This document shows positions 23,546-35,511 of a stretch of DNA of 64,000 bases, piece after piece (position 1 is the stretch's first letter; each line of letters starts with the position of its first letter). The position numbers and the translations under genes are program-made. The DNA is from Polytrichum commune. Lineage: Eukaryota; Streptophyta; Polytrichopsida; Polytrichales; Polytrichaceae. The notes under the pieces are model-generated. The model saw nothing but the letters and a program-made list of their open reading frames with translations. It ran no database searches and was not told the origin of the DNA. Location of the stretch: assembly GCA_950295325.1 (NCBI GenBank), contig OX485803.1:74849554-74913553 (forward strand). The letters run 5' to 3'.

Positions 23546-23799
23546 CGAGTAAAATATATATTGATTTGATATATACTGATGACAATGAAGTTTAAATAGA
23601 TATAATAATAAAATAATATTGATTAAGTGGTACGTGATAAATATTAAATTGTCATAGAAAGCTTTTGCATTTCATACATATATTGCGATTACTATAGATT
23701 TGACATTGTACCTAGTAATATTCAAATACAATATTATTTATTTGAATATTGTTTTTTATATTCACCGTAGTTTGCATCATATACCACCCTCACCCAATT

Positions 23800-26316
23800 T
23801 TATCGTTTCTTTGATAGTACCATATATTTTTCATCAAAATCCTTCAATCTTTTGATTGAATTCGGTGTGTCATCATCCATTCTTTCGAACACCACATTGG
23901 GATGCAAGTCACCCGCGTCTGATTGAATTTGCATTCTGTGCACATCTGTCAAAACACGTGACAGTATAGCGTGAGCGTGTAGAACAAGTTGGTGTACTCC
24001 CTCCTCGCATTCAGTTTTTATTGCTTGAAGTACTTCGTCCAATCGTTCTTGGGTACTTTCTTGGGTGAATCCTTGTGAAATACGCAATCCTTCACTTCTT
24101 CTTTATCTTCTTCCAACGCGTCGGAAATATTGCATAATTCCAAAACGCTATAGGTTTTTTCGTCCTCATCTTCGAAGAAATCATCAGGCACCGATGCCTC
24201 AAACATTATCCTTAATCTTCCTCTGTTTGTTCCAAAGTACGTTCCACAAAATTCCAACAACACACTCTCAGAAATATCAGTATGTTGCAAAATTATCACA
24301 CATTGGTGTTTACAAAAGTTTTCCCGAAGTCACCAAGGACATGAACAATAAACATACTTCAAATATGGACAAGAAACCTCGAACGAATGATCGGCATCAA
24401 GATATTTGACTATCCAACTCCCTCCCGCATATGTAGGTGGAACCATATGGATAGACTTAATATCCCTTGATTTTAAGATATTTTTTTGTACGATGTTTTC
24501 AATGGTTTTATTCACAACAAAATTATTGAATTTTCTTTCCATCAAATACATATAGTGATTTGAAACGGGTGTACATAAACGCCACACCAACCAATCCACT
24601 TTCCGACTTTGAAGACCTCGCACATCCGTATTCAACCACCGTTTTAATGCCCAATGATATGACTCAATATTTGATTAAGTGTCGATATTGGAATGCGGTA
24701 CCCTCCGAATGCCAACGGTCCAAAGATCTACAAAATTCCAAAAATCCATAATGTTGGAAAATACTACACCTCAACTATGTGAATATATTTGCACGACAAA
24801 ATAAAATTGGAAATATGTAAATAATATGAATATAAATAATATAATGTATTTATAATTGGAAAATAATGTGAAGAAAAATATTCAGCAAAATCTTGAAGTA
24901 CGTGACCATCATGTTCCCATACATTTTTTGCACAAGACATGATTCGATCGAAAAATAATTGTTCGTCTTCTTTATGTCCCAATTGTGCGTACATCCACAT
25001 TCGACATTCGTTGAATACGAGATTCCGTAAAGAAACGTCCTTGATCTTTGAAATTGTCGTTTTTTTCCAATTTTTGAGAATGTGCCATGCACAAAGAAAT
25101 ATAGGAACATTTTCATCCCGCCACACAAATTTATACAAAATATAAACTTGTTTATAAATGCCAAATAAATGAAACAAAAACTAATAAAAGCAAAATGAAA
25201 GACGGACGAGAATATTACGTACTTTATAGCATTCCGTTCGTGAATTGCATTATCAACGCTAAAACAACTAAGACGCCATTCGGGTTGAAGTGTAATCGCT
25301 TTCGCACGCAACACCATCAACCATTGGATTAAATCGTCTTCTTTTTGTCTTGATGTAATGACCCAAGCAATTGGCACGCCATTGCGAAAATCATCAAATA
25401 TCATCAAAGTGAACAAATGGAATTTCATGTGGTTGGTATCAAATGTGGCATCCATCGAAATTGCTCCGTGATTAGCCCATCTCAACATCGCCTGGAATTG
25501 CCATTGCATTTGAATGCCTAAAATGAAATAATATCCTACGACATCATCTCTATCTTGGGAGAAAAATACGGAGTCTTGATTTTCAAGTGCCCACATATAA
25601 ATACTTCAGGCATCGTTTTTATTTCGGTACCAAACACCCATCCTTTGTCGTCCCTCATAATATCTAATATCCCGTAAAGAAAGAAAATCGTCTTTTGATG
25701 TTTGCAATTTGTGTTTAACACGGTCTATCCAAATTTTCTTGTGCACCTCATAAATATATTTTGGAGTGTGACCTTTGTATAATTGGTCTTGAACCCAACT
25801 AATAAGAGCTATACTAATCCGAGGTTCGTATTGAGATTTTTTAGAGTTTGAGGATGGATCTTGGGGACCGTGAGCTATTAATCCATCTAGCCTTTTATGT
25901 TCAACAACATAATAGGCAACCTCTGCGATATGGGAAAATTTGTATAGTTGTTTTATAAAGAAACGAGTAAGACAACCCATTTCTGTAGATCTTTTGTGTA
26001 TTAGATCATGTCTGTGATCTTGTGGCCCATATGCACATTCATAATGCGTATGTGATATGAATGAATCAATTTGAGGACGTTGAAGATTAGTTTCACCCAC
26101 AAATGTTCTCTCAATGTTCCATTGTATTCTTCTGTGCTCTCCCAAATGTTGCCCTTCGATGAAATCCGAAACACGTTCCCACAAAATAAAAGCAAAGAGT
26201 ACGGAAGTAGAATGGGCAAAACCTTGCCTAGTTTTGTTGGCCCACTGAAGATCTCCATATCTTATAGATGTTGATGTTGGATTTTGAACATGCAAATTGG
26301 TTTGTTTCCTTCCCAT
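23800..26316 (-). pseudogene. MULE-type transposase with SWIM zinc finger, disabled
   Basis: The frame starts at 26316 (MGRKQTN). The catalytic region keeps the MULE order: ISMDATFDTNHMKFHLFTL (first Asp, near 25460), FSVDNAIHERNAIK (second Asp, near 25250), CAWHILKNWKK (the C-x-x-H motif of these transposases, near 25070) and NIESYHWALKRWL (near 24650). A SWIM finger near 24310-24345 reads CSC, then a TGA, then CKH, so the stop falls inside the CxC...CxH finger. Other breaks are a TGA near 25602, apparent introns near 25140-25215 and 24770-24880, and a frameshift near 24085 before an acidic C-terminal segment (TQERLDEVLQAIKTECEEG). SWIM-bearing MULE transposases are standard for the superfamily. 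The many breaks make this copy inactive. Confidence 0.8.
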
Positions 26317-26446
26317 TGCTGCAAACCTAACAACAAACATAATATGCATGATCAATATCTAATATTTAAGAGAACATGTGTATGATTTCATAAGTTGAAG
26401 CGCTTGCTTTTTGAATTCTATCTCCATGCACACATCTGGTAGATTA

Positions 26447-26543
26447 TGCTATACGTGACGCAAAACACCTTAAACTTGACAAAATCAAGCTTGAAGAGCT
26501 GAGTCTAACTGCTATACCTGACATAATATTTTGAAAACCTGAC
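26447..26543 (-). repeat. Right terminal array of the MuDR-like element, 63-bp spacing
   Basis: TGCTATACGTGAC...TTAAACTTGAC (26447-26480) recurs in degraded form as TGCTATACCTGAC...GAAAACCTGAC (26510-26543), 63 bp away. It is the inverted counterpart of the left array and lies directly upstream of the transposase start. Confidence 0.7.
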
Positions 26544-26590
26544 AGATCATGTAATCATATTGAATAGTAATCATGTTATATGCATAAACT

Positions 26591-27372
26591 AATGCAATCA
26601 TATTATATGAAATGTAATAATATTGAAAGAACATGAAATTCAAACAAAATATAAGATCTTCATCCTAAACCCTAAAACATAAAACAATAGCAAACACAAA
26701 ATAATGCACTCATACCTTGTGAGAAAGTTGAAGTTGACAAGTACAAGAATGAATGCTAACCTCTTATATATGCTTGATGGCATCCTAAACCCTAATAGAG
26801 ATAGGTGTATAGATAGGGCTATATATTTGTGTTATATTTCATTGGCCATTTCATATCCAAAAATGGAGAGATACACAATAAAGTTGAGGATATTGTTTTG
26901 ATTTGTCATAACTGAATAGCTCTCAAACCATTGGTTTTCTACAATTGTTCTTAAATTGAAGTAAACCATTTATACTCATGCTTTGCCTTTACCTAAATTG
27001 AGATGGACAACCTTAGGTGTACATTCATGCATGGCTTGTCGATAATATAAAGAAAGGTTTGATTTCAACTTTTGTCGGTGCTATTTTTTCCAATGCCAAC
27101 TCGTGCACTTTTTTGAAAGGCCTTCTTCTCCATGATGTAGGATGAGAATTTGAAAGTCATCCGCGAGGCTTTCATCAACCAAGGTACGAGTGTTGTAGCC
27201 GGTTCCCCCTGGCCAGTGTTGAGGAGCTATGGCAACTCTGGAAATCTTGTAGACACTTTAGTGAATGACAAAGACTCTTGGGTTGAGGTGGATTGGTCCT
27301 TTCCACACCTCATAAGAACGTCAATCATCTAAGGATGATGATCATGGTGATTATGTCATATAATGATTATAT
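26591..27372. other. No gene recognised
   Basis: AT-rich DNA with two CATCCTAAACCCTAA telo-box phrases (near 26660 and 26782). A 60-codon plus-strand frame at 27150-27332 resembles nothing I know. Confidence 0.4.
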
Positions 27373-27701
27373 TACTAGTAGAAAACTATGCCAAGAATCA
27401 CCGCAGCCAAAATCGGCTGTGGTTATTTTGACCAACCTAATGTGCAGTCGCTAAACGATTGCAAATTTGTTTTTTTGGTTTAGCGACTGAAATTTTAGGA
27501 ATTTGAAGGCGTATAATGTATTGTTGGAAAGGTCTTGAAAATACATTTTTAGCGGTATAATACATGCCCCAGATTTTAATAAAATTACAATCGCAAAGCT
27601 GAAAAGAAAAAATTATAGTTGTTTAGTGACTGCATATCAGGTGGTCAAAGAACCACGGCCGATTTTGGCTGCGATTTTTTGGGCATAGTTTTTTTCTAGT
27701 G
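27373..27701. mobile_element. CACTA-like non-autonomous element, 329 bp
   Basis: The left end reads TACTAGTAGAAAACTATGCC, and the right end read inward on the minus strand is CACTAGAAAAAAACTATGCC. Next inside are inverted CCGCAGCCAAAATCGGC and GCCGATTTTGGCTGCG, so the termini can form a long stem. The first base of the left end has changed from C to T. The core AGAAAACTATGCC is shared with the 78-bp foldback at 17907-17984. No clean 3-bp duplication is seen (TAT versus CTT). Confidence 0.65.
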
Positions 27702-30700
27702 CTTCCATTACATATGTATTAACTATGAGCAATCTAATGCTCCACCTTCAACATGGAACCCGGGGAGCAGGTGAGAGAAGGTGCTCAACGAAGCCACAAC
27801 CAGGCCTTGCATCCACATGCCTTGTATCACTTTGCGTGATAATGTCTACGCTTGATGGTGGTGGGGCCATGGCCTGCTACCACTCCTCGTTTAGGAGTAG
27901 AGCCCTCAACTTTGTAGCCTCATTCTTCACCGAAGGTTCTTCTACCACCATTTTATGAAGATGGACGCACTACGTTTCTTTCTTGAGCCTCTGCTTGTTG
28001 ACCTCCTCCATGATCAACACATTGGACTTCACCCTCACCATACCAACAAATGTTGTAGGAGGAGGGGGTCGGACCTTAATTTTATTGCAAGTTCCATGTC
28101 ATCCTCGTCTTCATAGAGATTTTGATGGTCTCCTCCAGTACATACTCGCTATACAACTTCTTCGCCTCCAACTTCCTTCACTTTCAACTGCCATGATGTC
28201 GCCCATGAAGAGCATGTCCCCGGTGTTGTCCACGGTGAGGTTAGGGACAAGTTTGTTTGAGGTGTTGTGGCCCACATTGCTTTCTTTCGGCGAGGGGCTT
28301 CTAATGGTTGGGTGTGGCCAATCATCCTAACCTCCTCCTCCCTTTCGATCCTTGTGCCGTCCTCCTCTTTGTCATCCCCCTCTTTGTCATTTTCTTCCAT
28401 GTCATCTACCTCCTCATCGTCAGCCTCCCAAGGTGGATTGCCGAGATGCACTGCAACAAAAGACTCAAGGTCGACAGTGGGGGGCCTTTGAAAAAATCCT
28501 ACAAGTGGATGGCACCTCGCCCTATCTAGTGGACTCTCTCCCCTGTCAACGATCTCCTCTTGGTAGCTCCCGGGAGGCTAGTCCAAGACGTCCATTTTCT
28601 TTGCCAACGCCTTTTGGGTCTTGTAAAATTTGAAATCATTGACCTCAATATATGAGTACATGTTCAACCCAAGAATTTGCACATTTGCTAGGATTGGTTA
28701 GTATAGTAGACAAATAAGAGTGCCAATTACAAAGGAGAATTGAAGGAAACAAGGTAGTTTGGGGCAGTCAATCCAAACTAAGCATTGCATGTTTCGGTCA
28801 ACCACCCGAAACTAGGTACTAATCCTTGAACCCTAAATGTTTAACTTACCAACACAACATATATAAGCTTTGTTCCACAAAAAACGTTGAAGATCATGTC
28901 CCTTCAGCTCGTCATTTTCAGATAGAAATCCATCCTCAACTCTTCCATAGGATAATTTGCATGTTTTGCCTTGTTAAAGACGGACTTCTGAGCGCCCAAC
29001 CCTTTTGGGATCTAGAAAATTTTGCCCATCGTGGACATTGGGTTGTCTCCGCACTTCAAGAACTTTGTTTGGTATACGGAGTAAAGGCACAAAATATTTA
29101 GGGCCTTAATTTTTTGTCTTTCAAGGTCGAGTGCACTCCTTTTGAAGGGACACAAATCATAATTTTTGATGGAGGGTGGATTTAGAGCATGGTCCAAGCT
29201 AGATAGACACAAATTTCATATTAATAACATGGAATCCACAAAAGTACATAACATTTGCAAAAGACGACCTTGCTTGCCTCACGGGTGAATCAAGCCAATG
29301 AGAACTTGGTAGAAGTCAAGTTGTTTGGTTGTGAACAACCACCAATATTATCCAACATTTTTGTACTTGATCTATCATTATAACTTAGCATGTTCAAAAT
29401 TATAGTAAGTCTATGTGCATTGTACGTTTAATGCAATTGGGCTAGACTTTGGGTTACTTACGAATCTTTTTATGTTTGGGTTTGGATGAATATCTATATA
29501 TAGTATCCAAAAAATAAAATTTTATTTTAATAAAAATTTTGGGACAAAAATCTTATTTTGCAATCAATATGCATTTATTTTAGTGCTTGAGTTTTGTAGG
29601 TTGAAGGATTTGGGGTTTATTTGGTATTCAATAGGCATGTATTCCTTTGATTTTATGTTGTAATAAGTTTCAAGTGCTCTACCTAATGTGCTTATATTGG
29701 CCAACCATTAACTTTGGGATTGGACAAATAATGTATATAGCTTGCTAATATACCGTAGCCTATGTTTAGGGCGACCTCATGTCGTTGTCATTCATATATT
29801 AATTTGAGACAATGAAAAGTATGAAATTACCTAATATAGTGTTCCTTCTTACACTCATGTAGTTCGTACATGGTATGGAGAGTCCACCCCCCTTGACATC
29901 TTTAGGTGGAGGGCAAGTCACAATATAATCAAGTCAAGAGGAAAAATAATCCACAGATCCTTGCTCGTAGTGTCATAGTAAAGGCCATTGCTTGCTTCCG
30001 AAAGTCTCTCTCTCTCCTATCAAAATCCAATTGTCAAAAAATAACTATTATAAAATATTTTTCAAGTAATTCCTACCACATCCATAACATTATCTAGCTA
30101 GTATTGTGCGTTGGGTGGGGTCGGGAATAAGCTAGATTCTATTCATAACTCTACCATGCTTACTCTCTTGTGCCATGAGATTCAACTTGATAAACTCAGG
30201 TGAAGCACCATCATTGACATTATTAGAATGAAATTGTTGATAGCAGTTGAATAATGTTATGTCCTTCTATAACTTGATAATATGTTGTGTTTAAAGTGGC
30301 CAAATTTGCGAGGTAATCCTATAAATTCAACTTATTGCAAGTCATTTTTTTGGGAGGACACTTCCATGGAACCTAAGTGTTCCGGATTCCAATATATACA
30401 TGCTTTAAGATTGTGGCCTGAATAATCATGGATTGTTGCGAGATAACCACTTGTTGAATGTTGACGCATGCGTCCGCCACATCGCTCGGGAAGGCCATGG
30501 AGTGGACCACACTAGCATAGGTGACATGAAAACGAATTCAAATTGCCCTCACATCTTCTTTGTGTTATTATATAATGTCACATGCTACACTAATTCTATA
30601 ATATCACACATCCATGTTAACACTACAAAACTCTGTAATATCACATGCACTTCGGTTACCACAGGTGTGATACTACGGAGTTTAGGGTGTATAAGTATAA

Positions 30701-30834
30701 ATGCACTTCAGCTTGGTCTGTGATATTAAGTAGTTTTGTATGCATGTCAACATACTATACTCTCTGTACATAAAATAAGCCTCGGACGCTTAGGGATTGA
30801 TGCTACGGTGGGGCTCCAGTTCATCGACTCTAAC
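27702..30834. other. No gene recognised; short unassigned frames
   Basis: Several overlapping short frames occur at 27725-28633, including a minus-strand acidic one (28149-28451). None has a recognisable motif, and the pattern of shifted frames suggests an old element or gene remnant. About 28670-30600 is AT-rich with nothing recognisable. An imperfect hairpin lies at about 30621-30692, shortly downstream of the CHIL stop. Confidence 0.35.
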
Positions 30835-33643
30835 TTAAGCTTCTTCCTTGGCAAGCTGGGCAGCTATGGTTTCCGTGAGCGAGGAAAGTGTGGTGGGAGT
30901 GAGGGTGTTCTCCCCCAAGTACAAGTCTAACAATGCCTCCGCCACATTTGCGTCCTCGATTGTATATGACACATCCTCCGGCAATGTCGTGTCCACTGAG
31001 ATTGAAATCTGTAGAAAAGATGAACTTGTTGAATCACTATCAATGATGAACATGCTAAGTATGATAATTTGTGAGAAAAACTTGACCGGACTCGCTCCAT
31101 CTAGATATATATAATGCACAACATGGTGATGGCGAGGCTGTTGTCCCACTATTTCCTACCGTTCTTTTTCAGAAAACATTTTGTTTTTTTTAAGAGAATA
31201 GGTCACATGTCAAAGATTTCCTCCCAAAACAAACATGTGATAAAGGGATGAGACATATGTGAAAAGATGGGGGGGGGGGTTACAAGTGCACAAGGTGGTA
31301 TGTTAGGGGGAACCTGGGGAGGTGGCAGGCATGGAGCCAAGGTGGTGGGTAATGGTGGGCTTATGAGCATGGGCATGGGCATACGTGCATATGGCGGGTA
31401 CGCACAAGCATGGTGGGCATATGAGCATACACATATGGTTGCATGCATGGGTGTGTGTAGGGTTGGGTTGACCTGGGATGTTAAATCCTATGCACAAGTA
31501 TAACGGGTTGAGACAGCACGGGTCTAAGATAGTCTTTATACATGCTATGAAGATGTTCTATATACAAATTGAACATGACAACATTTGAGAAGCACCATTT
31601 TGGAACTACTTCATACTATGATATATTTTCTTGGAACTGTCCAGGGGGTCTAGACGGTGAGTCTTGCTTTTGAAAAATTACACCTCCATAGCTCTAATAA
31701 TAATATTTGAAAGTGTGTGTGGCTATTCTAATTCAAACAAAAATGATGTCAATGGATTCTTCTAAATGACAAACCCTCAATTCATTGGAAGCAATTGAAA
31801 CGAGTTGAAACCCACTATTTTAAAGGGGAGAGTAAGGTGGCAACTTACCTTCACGGTGGAAGGTGTAGGCCAATGGTAGATGATGTTGGCGCCTTTGGGG
31901 AAGTTGTGGGGTTGGAAGAAGTCCACCAGCTTGTCAAGGGCCTCTTCTTCGGCTTCCTCATACTTGTCGTCGTTTACCAACCGATCTCTCAAGGAAGATT
32001 GTAAGGAGCCTCCGTACGGGGTACCCTTCACACCCTTTACGATGGAGATTCGTACCAGTTTCTCCACTGGAGCTGCACAAAAATTTACATTCCACTGGGA
32101 TGATTAGTATTGCGTACGTTTGCATACTTTTATTTGCTATTTCACAGTGGATTAACTCTTCATACTCAATATGTGTGTATCTATGAACTTTACGATACAT
32201 AGTTACCAAAAAAGGAACACTCCTCCAACAAGAGCAGTAGCACTTCTCTCATACCCCCGTTTTGTAAACCCGTTTCGGGTTTGAATATGACTCTCATGAC
32301 TATGGTAAAGGTGAAGTGTTCCTCATTCACAAACTGGCACCGCCTCTCTCTGTGAACCTTTACAATCCAAAAAAACTTGAGGTGAACTAGGAAATGCTTG
32401 CTCACTTTGGATGAGCTCTTTATGGAAGCCACTATCGTCATCTACAAGCTCGGTAGCAGGTTTGCCCTTCCATTTCTGCAAGTGCTCAGTGATTGAGGGC
32501 TCTGCATAGAAGCCGATGTTTGTGAACTTTATTTCAACGGTCTCAATTTCCATTCCTGTCATGCCTGCACATGACCATCCATAAGTATCAACACACCAGG
32601 AATTACCACATGGAGCACGAACCCCGTTGGGAAAAGGGGCCAATATCATTAGAACCTAGTTTGGAGCTATAAAAACATTCTGAAGTTGTATTAGTCTGGA
32701 GTTGCCTTTGGTTTACTGAACATCTTTAAGATCTCAAATGTGGATAAATTTTATAAAAAAAAATGCATAACTGAAAATTAATATCTAGGGGGTCAGATAG
32801 TCCTATCTCAATGGTACATCAAATGGGTTTCCTCTCAATCCCCTCTTTCCACTTGAGGATCGAGATCCTGCTTTTGTGGAACACACGTACTTCCCAGTTC
32901 AATCACACAAAAGTCATCACAACTTTAACAAACTGGGTGAGATTTGACACAAAATCTCATGGTCCTCACAAGTTCCTCCCAATGCCCTCTTTCCAAACAG
33001 GTTGGTGTTCTTGGAGAAATAACAAATCATCAATTCATTACATGAATTAGTAGCGATGTAGATGCATCAGTTCTAAAGGGGAGAGTTCAGCCACCCCGGG
33101 TTGAGAATCAAACTTTATCGGCACAGCTCCAGAATGTAACCTTGGATGTAGAGGTACCTAATTCGGTTATGTATCTTAATCAGACACCTATATTTGAGTG
33201 GTAATGTGGTTTGGTGTGGCTCCAAAACCATATACCAAAGAAACATGTTTATGAAAGAGATTTGACTTGTGTGCTCAGATTATATAACCGTTCTAGATCC
33301 AAAAGTGAATGTAATTGGGGGGACCTATTTAATGAGCACGAGAATCTTCACTTTGATAATGAAAAATCTATTCTTCTTGGCTCTGAAGATAATGAGGAAA
33401 GAGGCGACGGCCTCAATTTGGATTTGCTATGCATCTCATACTAATCACGTGTTTCGTATCCTAGGACAAGTGGGCTAGTGGTTAAAAAGGAACCATTTAG
33501 GACCGATCTACCTTAGTGAAGAACAGAGTAGGAATGTGATTCGAATTACCATGGCCAACCAATTCAAGGACAGATGCAGAGGTAGGGGGTGTGATATTCC
33601 CCGAGAACTCCACACCGTCGAGCTCCACACCTTCAAGTCCCAT
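30835..33643 (-). CDS. CHIL: Chalcone isomerase-like protein, type IV (CHIL)
   Basis: Four coding exons join in phase: 33643-33550, 32564-32406, 32072-31849, 31008-30835, giving 216 aa with GT/AG introns and a TAA stop. Landmarks follow plant CHIL: LVGHGMTGMEIE (residues 28-39), EIKFTNIGFY (42-51), KWKGKPATEL (63-71), EKLVRISIVKGVKGTPYG (88-105) and RDRLVNDDKYEE (113-124). Catalytic chalcone isomerases have an Arg in the VRG motif and an Asn seven residues after the active Tyr; here these are Thr34 and Ser111, while Tyr104 and Thr46 remain. This pattern marks the non-catalytic type IV group, which binds chalcone synthase or its product and raises flavonoid output in the cytosol (family knowledge). 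The start was chosen because exon 1 gives the family N-terminus VEFSGNITPPTS. Intron 1 contains a MITE. No defect is seen. Confidence 0.92.
33145..33513 (+). mobile_element. TA-flanked MITE, copy 2, inside CHIL intron 1
   Basis: This is the same family as 15837-16212, recognised by ACCTAATTCGGTTA, ACACCTATATTTGAGTGGTA, GAATCTTCACTTTGATAATG and the end GATCTACCT followed by TA. It lies between CHIL exon 1 (ends 33550) and exon 2 (starts 32564), antisense to the gene. Confidence 0.75.
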
Positions 33644-34339
33644 TCTTACTAGTGCACAAAATTCACCAGGCAAGGGATATACGGCAATGCTCCAGAAATT
33701 CTTCGCACACCCGGCAACAGACTTGAGGAATCTGAACCTCTTAAAAAACCTGAGATGCTAATATGGCGCCTGCACAAGAGCATCATGATCAAGGTTAGCA
33801 CTAGTCTAGCACACTCTCGAATCTGCTCTGAATTTGGTGTCAGGCCTCTGTGGTGAGTCCCAGAGAATGCATCACGACACAACACAACCAATTAGTACGG
33901 TGCCATATTGCCTCATCATTATTTTTAATATCGTTAGATTTTTTGGTGCAGATGTAGTGGTCTACAGCTTGAGGTCATCAAATTCCGTGAGGGATCTACA
34001 AATGGACACTTCTCCTTGGCTATTCAGATATTCGTATACATTCAAGCAGGACTGCAAGGTACAAGAATGAGTGCAAGGTGCCCTAATTACATCTCCCAGA
34101 GGGAACGCACACTTTGTTGGCCATGTCTAGATATATCACAAGTTGGAACTTGAGGAAATTATAAGTTAGTACCCCAGGGAGACATGTGGTAAAGTGGAAA
34201 AAACCAGCCCATTTATATTATGGATGGCACTAATGTAAGGAGTCCAAATGAACATGATCGTACCAACAAGAATGTTCAATGAACTCTCAAAGTCATGGCG
34301 TCATATCCTTGACTCTCATACCCCTGCAAAGCTCATATA

Positions 34340-34665
34340 ATGTAGATATGCCTTAATCGAACACAACTATTATCTGGAGACTTATATTTATTTGAGTGAT
34401 GTGTGATTAGGTTTGAATCTAAGAACTGGCGTCAAAAAGACATGGGTTTAAGAGAGATTGGACTACATGCTCAAAATTTGATAACCATTGGAAACTCAAT
34501 AGTTGACATGATCAGGGCGACCTATGTGACCACTTAATGAGCAGGAGAATCTTCACTTTGATAATGCATAAGATATTCGTATGAGCTCCGGAAATTATGA
34601 GGCAATTGGCTACAGACATGATTTGGACTTGCTACTCATCTTGCACTAATTGCGTGGTAATTCTA
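34340..34665 (+). mobile_element. TA-flanked MITE, copy 3, right end lost
   Basis: It starts ATGTAGATATGCC after a TA at 34338-34339 and keeps GAGAATCTTCACTTTGATAATG and TTTGGACTTGCTACTCATC. The usual CATCTACCT end is missing; similarity fades near 34665. Confidence 0.65.
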
Positions 34666-34957
34666 TAGCCTGATCGTGCAGTCGGGTGATCGGGGCGGAC
34701 TAGAATATCCTATAGAATTTTCCCATAAGAACAAGTCTAGCATCGACTACTAATTACATAGATCACCAAGCAACGACAGGGAGTGTTGTAGCAATTTAGG
34801 AATATTCGATCAACACATGAATCTCCAGCCATGTATTCAACTAGGCCGACATCCAACTTGGCTAAATCACTCTCAATGAGCTGATGTGCATGTCCAAGAT
34901 GGAGCAGTGTGATCATGGAGGAGACACTGCTCGTACAGAAAGAAAGAAAACACTCAC

Positions 34958-35141
34958 CTGATGAGGTGCTCAGAGCCGGACTAGGTAGTGGGTGCTGAAG
35001 TGCATGGTTTCACTGATCGCCGAGTGGGCAACCAAGACCCAGAATCTTAAGCTCCTCGATCAGAAACCCCAACTTGCAGGCTGCTCTGATGAATTTGTTG
35101 GCTGTGGCAACAGGGTAGAGATCGTGGACCAGGGAGTCCAT
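34958..35141 (-). other. Possible exon of unknown identity upstream of CHIL
   Basis: A consensus donor (CATCAG|GTGAGTG) lies on the minus strand with exon end 34958. Upstream, a 43-codon frame starts with ATG at 35141 (DLYPVATANKFIRAACKLGF, then LIEELKILGL) and stops at 35010. It could be a leader exon of CHIL with an upstream frame, or a remnant of another gene. An acceptor-like CTTGTGCAG near 33767-33775 could pair with the donor. I do not recognise the peptide. Confidence 0.25.
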
Positions 35142-35511
35142 GAAAGTCTCGAGACGTGGAATTCTGGTCTAAAGTTGCAAAAGTGCAGAGACTAAAGTCT
35201 TTGTGCGGTCACCACATTTCGGTGACTTTCTCGAAATGTCCACTTCAACTGCTTCTAAGTAGGAGTCCCACACACCATTCTCACACATCCCTAGTGCATC
35301 CTTTCCGAAGTTTGATTATTACTCACCGTAATTAGAATCATGCCTCCGGAGACGAGAATCTCCGGAGAAACATGTATCGTAGCTAGAAGGCAGGCCCTTC
35401 ATTTCGTAATTACCCGTGTAATTGCACTGAAAGTGTGCTTTTCTGCAAATCTTGCAAAGAAAGAAAATGGTTAGCATTTATTGAGCTCTTCAATGTGGCG
35501 AAGCATATCTA

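Larger units (their letters stand above)
21250..26590. mobile_element. MuDR-like element with two convergent genes and tandem-repeat termini
   Basis: The two ends are inverted copies of the same motif. On the left (21305-21336) it reads GTCAAGTTTAAGG...GTCACGTATAGC; on the right (26447-26480) the minus strand reads GTCAAGTTTAAGG...GTCACGTATAGC. Both ends are multi-unit arrays with a 62-63 bp period. Inside lie a MULE-SWIM transposase (minus strand, starting 131 bp inside the innermost right repeat) and a spliced companion gene (plus strand, starting about 65 bp inside the left array). Transcription from both ends toward the middle is the plan of maize MuDR. Both genes are disabled by stops or frameshifts. 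The outermost bases and the 9-bp target duplication could not be fixed. Confidence 0.75.

Noticed and set aside
28149-28451. Acidic, repetitive minus-strand frame and overlapping plus-strand frames
   Set aside because: Overlapping frames on both strands with low-complexity GAG/GAA codons and no motif suggest composition rather than a gene.
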